From Mucor racemosus (taxonomy: Eukaryota; Mucoromycota; Mucoromycetes; Mucorales; Mucoraceae), in assembly GCA_027405735.1 (NCBI GenBank), contig JAPEHQ010000004.1, positions 2,418,001-2,482,000 of the forward strand: a stretch of DNA of 64,000 nucleotides. Direction: 5' to 3'. Positions 58,815 through 64,000 of the stretch are shown piece by piece; position 1 is the first letter of the stretch, and every line of letters begins with the position of its first letter. The notes under the pieces are model-generated. The model had not been told where the DNA came from. It saw only the letters and a program-made list of their open reading frames with translations, and ran no database searches. Position numbers and translations under genes: made by a program.

Positions 58815-59314
58815 TTTGAGTATATGTGATATTTGATTTATAAAAATAAAAAGAAGAAAGTTTTTATTATAATTTTTATTTTTTTCATTTTCACTAGGCC
58901 CTTGTTGCTTGTGGTGGAGTAATATCTTTCCAATGTGATGTTTAGACTCAGATTTATGTTCAAGGAAATGTTCCTGATTTCTAATGATAGAGCAGCATTG
59001 AGTCCCTTAATACAATAAATTACTATAATGTAACTCCTTTATATTATATAAAACTTCAAATAAACAGTTTTATCTTCAGTGGAGGTTTCATTCAACCTGG
59101 ATACATCAAGAACTAGAAACAGTAAACATCGAAAATTTATTCGTAAATAATCAAAATTTACTAGTAGTCAATAAAATTAAAGAATATCTGGAGAAAGATC
59201 ATCATTAATGATCTTTTATAATTGCAAAAGTCATAGCAAATTATATTATTTTAAATCTCAAAGATTAATTTAAATACAAGCACCACAATGAAAGACACCT
59301 TCGATTCTCATTAT
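58815..59314. other. Spacer between mL53 and CHL4
   Basis: No coding gene supported. It contains the mL53 promoter and CHL4 3' flank. A short open patch after TTTCACTAG at about 58898 (ALVACGGVISFQCDV) ends quickly and is not supported. Confidence 0.5.
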
Positions 59315-60726
59315 TTAATCAGTATCCATATCATTGTAAGATGGCGGGATACTCTTATCCTCTTCATCGTCAATGTCTTCTGAAATCCGGCTGACTGACT
59401 CATCTTCCCTGTTTCCTCTACTTTCGTCCTCATTATCGTCTTCTTCACTTTCGCTTTCACTTCCACTTTCTGGTTTCTCGCTGGCTCCATTTTCATTGAT
59501 GTATAGTTTGGTAATATTAGAGCTTCCAACTGCTTCTAACCAGTCTGGAACAGGCGATGTGATTTGGCCGTGGCTGATCATATTTCTTAATCCTTTAGCA
59601 ATATTTTCGCCTTTCATTATCAATTCGAAAGCGACAGGCTGACGAGCATTATAATTATCATTGTCAGATTCATAGTCGGATTCATCCTCGATTTGTAATG
59701 GCATTGCAACGTCAAGTGACAAGGAGGTTCTTCCATAAAATTCACCATCACCGAAATTATCGATAATCGATTTTAAACGAGCATCAACCTCTTCATCATT
59801 TACTGCACGAATACGTCTTGATTTTTCTCCTTTATCTACATATGTTTCCTCGTCAACTAATTCCGATTTTTGTCTTATATTTAATGGATTTGAATAGGCA
59901 ATGTTTGTGCGCAATTGAGAAAAGACACCTTGTGATTTCCTTGTTTTAATTACATGTGCCAAATGCTTTGCTGCTTGGCCTCGAATATTTTGTACCAGTA
60001 ATTTATCTGCATTAAATGTGTGTAAAATAGCTTCTTTAATGTTATTTTCTATATTGATTGGTAAGGCCAATGAAGTAAAAATGACAAATTCTGTGCGTGG
60101 ATAATAAACCAAATAAGCGATTTTCCGTGTGAATGATCTGACACCAGTGAAATCTGAAATAATGTGCAATCGCATCCAGTACAAATCTGATTTTTTATCA
60201 TGAGTTGTGTGGAGATACTAAATACCAAACAAAAATGAATATAAACATCTAGGCCAAACAAGCAAAACTTACGCATTCAAATGATTGTGATAAAAACTGA
60301 TCAATAGATTCTTGAAAAGCTAAAGCATCAACATCCAGATTTAATTTGCCTCTGCTGCCTTCTTTTAATATTTTAAACACTCTCCATTTCTTTCTGAGAC
60401 TCTCTTCATTAGCTACTATTTTCAACTCTAATTGAGCAATTTGAACAGCATAAAATCCATTTGACTTCTCTTTATGTTAAAAAGATGGTACACAAATGTT
60501 AAAATACTTGATACATTACCCAATCGGCCATCACTTTATCTGTAAGTTCCGTTCTCGCTAATCCTGAATAATCTTCTAGTTTAGATGCTTTATTGACTGG
60601 TTGAAGGTCTGGTGTATCAAACCAAATGCCAACCAATTTGACAAGAGCTGAGGGAGGACAGTTTCTTACTGCCCTAAGTGTTGATTTATCATGTTTATAT
60701 AAGATTAAATCTTTCTTTGATAACAT
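59315..60726 (-). CDS. CHL4: Kinetochore protein CENP-N / Chl4 / Mis15
   Basis: Part of the inner-kinetochore CCAN; CENP-N reads the centromeric nucleosome and pairs with CENP-L/Iml3. Three exons, 60520-60726, 60273-60467 and 59315-60217, give 434 residues (yeast Chl4 458). The N-terminal pyrin-like helices are visible (KSTLRAVRNCPPSALVKLVG, then IWFDTPDLQPVNKA). The characteristic central motif is present as WMRLHIISDFTGVR followed by AYLVYYPRTEFVIFTSLA. It is followed by RLKSIIDNFGDGEFYGRTSL and a FELIMKGENIAKGLRNMI segment. The C-terminus is strongly acidic (ESGSESESEEDDNEDESRG). It starts only 72 bp from the end of the kinase gene upstream of it. The acidic tail is longer than I expect for the family. 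Confidence 0.85.
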
Positions 60727-60798
60727 TATATGGTATTATATTTATTGTGTATAAAAATAAAAGGGAAAAATGCATGCAATGTGACTATAATTGCAGTT

Positions 60799-62307
60799 TT
60801 AAATTTGTAACTTTTGAGTGGCTTCTGCAAGCTCATCTTCCTTTTTCACATCTGCCATCATTTGATTAAGTGATTTCTGAGATAATGAGCGAGAATGACG
60901 CTTGAACTTGGATACTGCCTTCATCTAAATTATAAAAATTAATTGAATTGTTTGATCAAGAATAAAGAAATATTAATGCTTACCACTGCAAAAATACTTG
61001 CAATGCTCTTGATTGCATTGTTCATTTCTTCTTCGGTAGGATCAGAAACAACATCACAGTTATCTTCTTCAGAGAGCATGGTTTCAGTGCCATCATTGGT
61101 GATCCAGGGATGTTCTCGAAGCTCCTTCATGGTAATACGAGTATCTGGATTTTTATCTAATATTTTATGAAATAAATCGAGCAAATTATCACTCAAATCA
61201 CCACCATATTCGATACTGTAAATAATACAATTAATAAAATTTTTTGACAGATACAGAAACAAAATATACTTTACGGTGCATCCTTGATCATTTCATACAA
61301 TTCCAGCAAATTGCCACTTACAAATGGGGTTTTACCGTAAATCATACAGTATAATGTAACACCCATTGACCAAATATCAGTAGCTTTTCCAGATACTTCA
61401 CCGTGTTTAGCAACACATAATTCAGGAGCCATAAAAGCCGGGCTACCAGCAGATTTCTTCAATTTGTCATTTCCCTTTACAAATATCTCGGATACACCGA
61501 AATCAACAATTTTTAATACATTATCCTTTGATAATAATAAATTATCGGGTTTTATATCTCTATGTACGATATCATTTGCATGTACTACGATTGAAATCCC
61601 ATTGAGTAACCACGCCTTTTTTTCGAGTAAATCAACTTACAATATTCAATACCAAGCATCATTTCCTTAAAGTATCTTCTTGCTAATTCATCGGTATAAG
61701 ATGGAGCAATTTGGTCAAGCTCAATTTCCATTAAAACTCCATTATGCATCATTTCAAACACTAACGAACAGTATTTTTTGTTAGCGAAATACTTGGTTTT
61801 AAAGAATTTTTATAGTCTATTACCCATATAAAGCGAATCTCCTGATGGATCGTCCAACACTTCAAACAATCGAACAATATGAGGGTGATTTAATTTCTTT
61901 AAAACAGCCATTTCACCACGAACTAAATCCAAAGGATTGGATGAAGCAGCTGCTGCTGCACTTCTATTAACACCTAAACCCATCAATCTACCACGGCCTC
62001 TTCCGCGAGGACCACCACTACGAAATAAATCCATTTGCTCCTTTTTTCTTAATCTTGATTTACTGAATTCTTTAATTGCATATTCTTTATCTGTGATTTC
62101 ATCAATGCCAAGATGAACTGTGCCGAAAGCACCTCTACCAATTTCTTTTTTAAGCAAATAATTATTGATCTTTCGTAAACCTTCTTTAGTTTCTGAAGTT
62201 GTTGCACCTAAAGTTTCTACTACAACTGAAGGTGGACGAAGATGTTTTCTTCTGGTTGAACTAGTTGATGATTGAGGTGAATTTGGTGGTGAGGGACTAC
62301 CTGACAT
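60799..62307 (-). CDS. CaMKK-like serine/threonine kinase (Ssp1/Sak1/CaMKK group)
   Basis: Five exons: 61824-62307, 61641-61760, 61275-61584, 60984-61215 and 60799-60924, giving 423 residues. The kinase domain starts near residue 48. It has the glycine loop GRGAFGTVHLG, the VAIK-type Lys in KEYAIKEFSKS, the catalytic HRDIKPDN, DFGVSE, and SAGSPAFMAPEL. An Arg/Gly/Pro-rich insert (RSGGPRGRGRGRLMGLG) sits between the first lysine strand and helix C. This is the position of the RP insert that marks CaMKK and its fungal relatives, which phosphorylate the activation loop of AMPK/Snf1. The kinase is short for the fungal group, with only about 80 residues after the core and no clear calmodulin-binding segment. 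Sequence after WITNDGTE resembles the CaMKK tail. Confidence 0.87.
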
Positions 62308-62477
62308 ATTTATGGTTAATAGGAAAAGAAAAAAAGAAAGAAAGAGAAAAAGAAAATATTAGTATTATTTATACATGTAAAAAGCCACAATCAAACAATT
62401 ATGCCAAGAAACTTAGTTTTCAATGTTTAATCAAGATGTATGAGTATTTGTGCATGTTTAATAATAGTAATAGTAAT

Positions 62478-62580
62478 TGTGTGTGTGTAAGTGTGTGAGT
62501 GTATGAAGGTGTAATGTGTGTGAGGGTTTGTCTATGGGGTTTGTCTGTGCGTGTGTATGTGAGTGTAAAAAAAAAAAAAC
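62478..62580. repeat. GT-rich low-complexity tract
   Basis: Imperfect GTGTGTGAGTGT-type repeats ending in an A-run. They lie just past the stop codon of the Cut8/Sts1 gene, so its transcript would carry a CA-rich 3' UTR. Confidence 0.7.
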
Positions 62581-62601
62581 AGGGGGAATATATGGGGTTA
62601 T

Positions 62602-63806
62602 TTATCTTCTGGCTCCAACAACAGAAGCAGAAGCCAATGTAGATTCTAATGGAGCAAGATGGCAAATTGGTGTAGTTGATGTAACATTGGTTACTTCCGC
62701 AATTTCATTACTTGCAGGTAACCCAATCATAAAACCTAATTGTCGAGTAAAATCATGTACAGCCTCAGTAAAGTAACCATTGGTAAAACCATTATGTTGA
62801 GCGAGACTAGAACAATGTTATATTAGCACGCAAACATCTTTTACTTTTTTCAATGTAATTTCTTACCTTTTAGCCCAATCACCAACAGATTCAGGACTGT
62901 AGCATTCTCCTTGACGTAAATTCGAAGATGTAGTTTGAATAGCAAGTTTCCAGAAATCATTTAAATCTTGATACAGATCTCTTTTCAATTTGTTGTTATC
63001 TAAAGAATAGACATAAATATACTTGTAATGATTCGCTTTCAAGATTAAAATAATACCTTCATTATCCCATGTTGGTAATCGATGAGCCATTTGAGTTGCA
63101 TGATCAAGAAAAGTGAAACAGGTTGTTGGGAATACCTGAGCAGATGTGAAATGATTTGCATATTGAGTGATTGTATCCTGATGAATTGGAGTTAGTTTCG
63201 AGTAAATTGTTTCATTAATAAATCACTTACAATTAAATCAGACAATCCATCTCTGACTCTTGAAAATGTGTAATCGTCTCTACCAGGTCCGTTTTTGTTG
63301 AATGGAAAACTATTATTGAACTTTCTTTCCATATCAATCAATACGTTCATTGTTGATAAGATTGTAGGTGCAGGAATATTGTTCATAATATCTTGTCGAA
63401 CTTGAGGTTGTGTATTCAATAATGAATTTATGATATTAATTAATGCATCTTTTTCCAATGTATCTATTTAAATAATAATAATAATAATAATAAAAAGGAG
63501 TTTAGTCTATTGTTTGTTGTTATTGCTGCTGTTGTACTGCGTAATGTTACCTAATAAAGCCCCTCTGGTTGATCTCTTTTGGTTTCTCTTGCTGTTTTCT
63601 GATAATTTAACGCACTTGAAAGAACGGCGGACTGTTGCTGGTTTGATTGTCGAAGCATCAGCCATTTCTTCATCTTCTGAATTTCGACGTTTACGACCTG
63701 GAATCATTTAAACAAAAACAGATGAATATTTCAATCAAATAAAGCTTTTTTTTTTTTTTTTTTTTTCTTTTATACCTCGAATTAATTCTTGTTGATAAGG
63801 ATTCAT
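62602..63806 (-). CDS. STS1: Cut8/Sts1 nuclear proteasome tethering factor
   Basis: Holds the 26S proteasome at the nuclear envelope and is needed for mitotic protein destruction. Six exons: 63776-63806, 63551-63697, 63231-63463, 63057-63177, 62867-62999 and 62602-62806, giving 289 residues (fission yeast Cut8 262, yeast Sts1 319). The N-terminus is short and basic with a likely nuclear signal (RGRKRRNSEDEE). The Cut8 core follows: LINIINSLLNTQPQVRQDIM, then IPAPTILSTMNVLIDMERKF. A helical bundle carries DYTFSRVRDGLSDLIVSDLL, and LKRDLYQDLNDFWKLAIQTT and GWF-type C-terminal helices follow. The start was chosen because the first exon (MNPYQQELIRG) supplies an ATG just before the basic motif. 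Intron 1 starts with an A-rich run directly after its GTATAA donor. Confidence 0.9.
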
Positions 63807-64000
63807 ACTGTTGTTATATTTACTTGAATACATTCAAAAAGTCAAAGAATAGAATGTATCCTGATTGTAAATGAAAGTGAAAGTGAAAATGAAAAAGGAA
63901 AGGGAAAAAAAAAAGAAAGAAACGAGATTCAACTTAAAAGATATGAACCAATCTCATTTATTGCACAACCTCCTTTTTTTTTTTTTTTTTAGGTCTGAGA
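63807..64000. other. Upstream region of the Cut8/Sts1 gene
   Basis: Purine-rich repeats (GAAAGTGAAAGTGAAAATG, about 63870-63890) precede the start codon and may be promoter or 5' UTR. A T-run is at about 63974-63990. No gene was seen before the window edge. Confidence 0.4.

Noticed and set aside
1..64000. tRNA genes, CRISPR arrays and bacterial-style operons
   Set aside because: I looked for B-box-like GGTTCGANTCC on both strands and for spaced direct repeats and found none by eye. A tRNAscan run would be decisive.

Overview
This window looks like nuclear DNA from a filamentous early-diverging fungus, most likely a member of the Mucorales. The DNA is AT-rich. Genes are split by short GT-AG introns, mostly 50-110 bp. 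The gene set is fungal or broadly eukaryotic: SPX phosphate transporter, Boi/Pob1-type SH3-SAM-PH protein, Rvs161-type BAR protein, Chl4/CENP-N, Cut8/Sts1. It also has a B12-dependent methionine synthase, which is absent from most Dikarya. The order-level placement is inference; no species can be named.

Layout. 1-1800: the C-terminal tail of an unknown gene and a 54-bp perfect-ended hairpin. 1803-5221 (-): an SPX/anion-symporter phosphate transporter and a small membrane protein. 5222-10600: a gene-poor stretch with one copy of a dispersed repeat (copy A) and a decayed 3' end of nuclear large-subunit rRNA. 10601-14983: a secreted thaumatin-like protein (-) and an SH3-SAM-PH-CH scaffold (+). 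17674-21893 (-): a small unknown protein and a kinesin-6 with telomere-type repeats in an intron. 23268-25706 (+): a derlin, then cytochrome c1. 26100-29850: repeat copy B, split by an intact Tc1/mariner element. 30531-39400: PI4P 5-kinase (-), a GFA/CENP-V-fold protein (+), a bZIP factor (-) and isovaleryl-CoA dehydrogenase (-). 39740-40970: repeat copy C. 42505-44344 (-): Nhp2 and the Rvs161-type BAR protein. 46117-50395: an F-box-like protein (-), an orphan ORF (+) and an Hmp1-like protein (+). 50654-54680 (+): B12-dependent methionine synthase. 55141-57490: repeat copy D. 58380-63806 (-): a tight run of four genes, in order of transcription Cut8/Sts1, a CaMKK-like kinase, CENP-N/Chl4 and mitochondrial ribosomal protein mL53.

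Most genes are unrelated housekeeping functions: phosphate and phosphoinositide signalling, respiration, ER-associated degradation, amino-acid metabolism, ribosome and snoRNP biogenesis, and cell polarity. Four concern chromosome segregation or its control: kinesin-6, Chl4, Cut8 and possibly the CaMKK-like kinase. Exon structures were assembled by hand by joining frames across GT-AG boundaries. Each joined CDS was checked to be a multiple of three, except for one uncertain junction in the kinesin gene.

The most notable observations are: the mariner insertion with a paralogous empty site elsewhere in the window; the 2.2-kb repeat family with an indel-free reading frame; the interrupted LSU rRNA relic; the telomeric-repeat intron; the extra CH domain on a Boi-type scaffold; and the fungal MetH.
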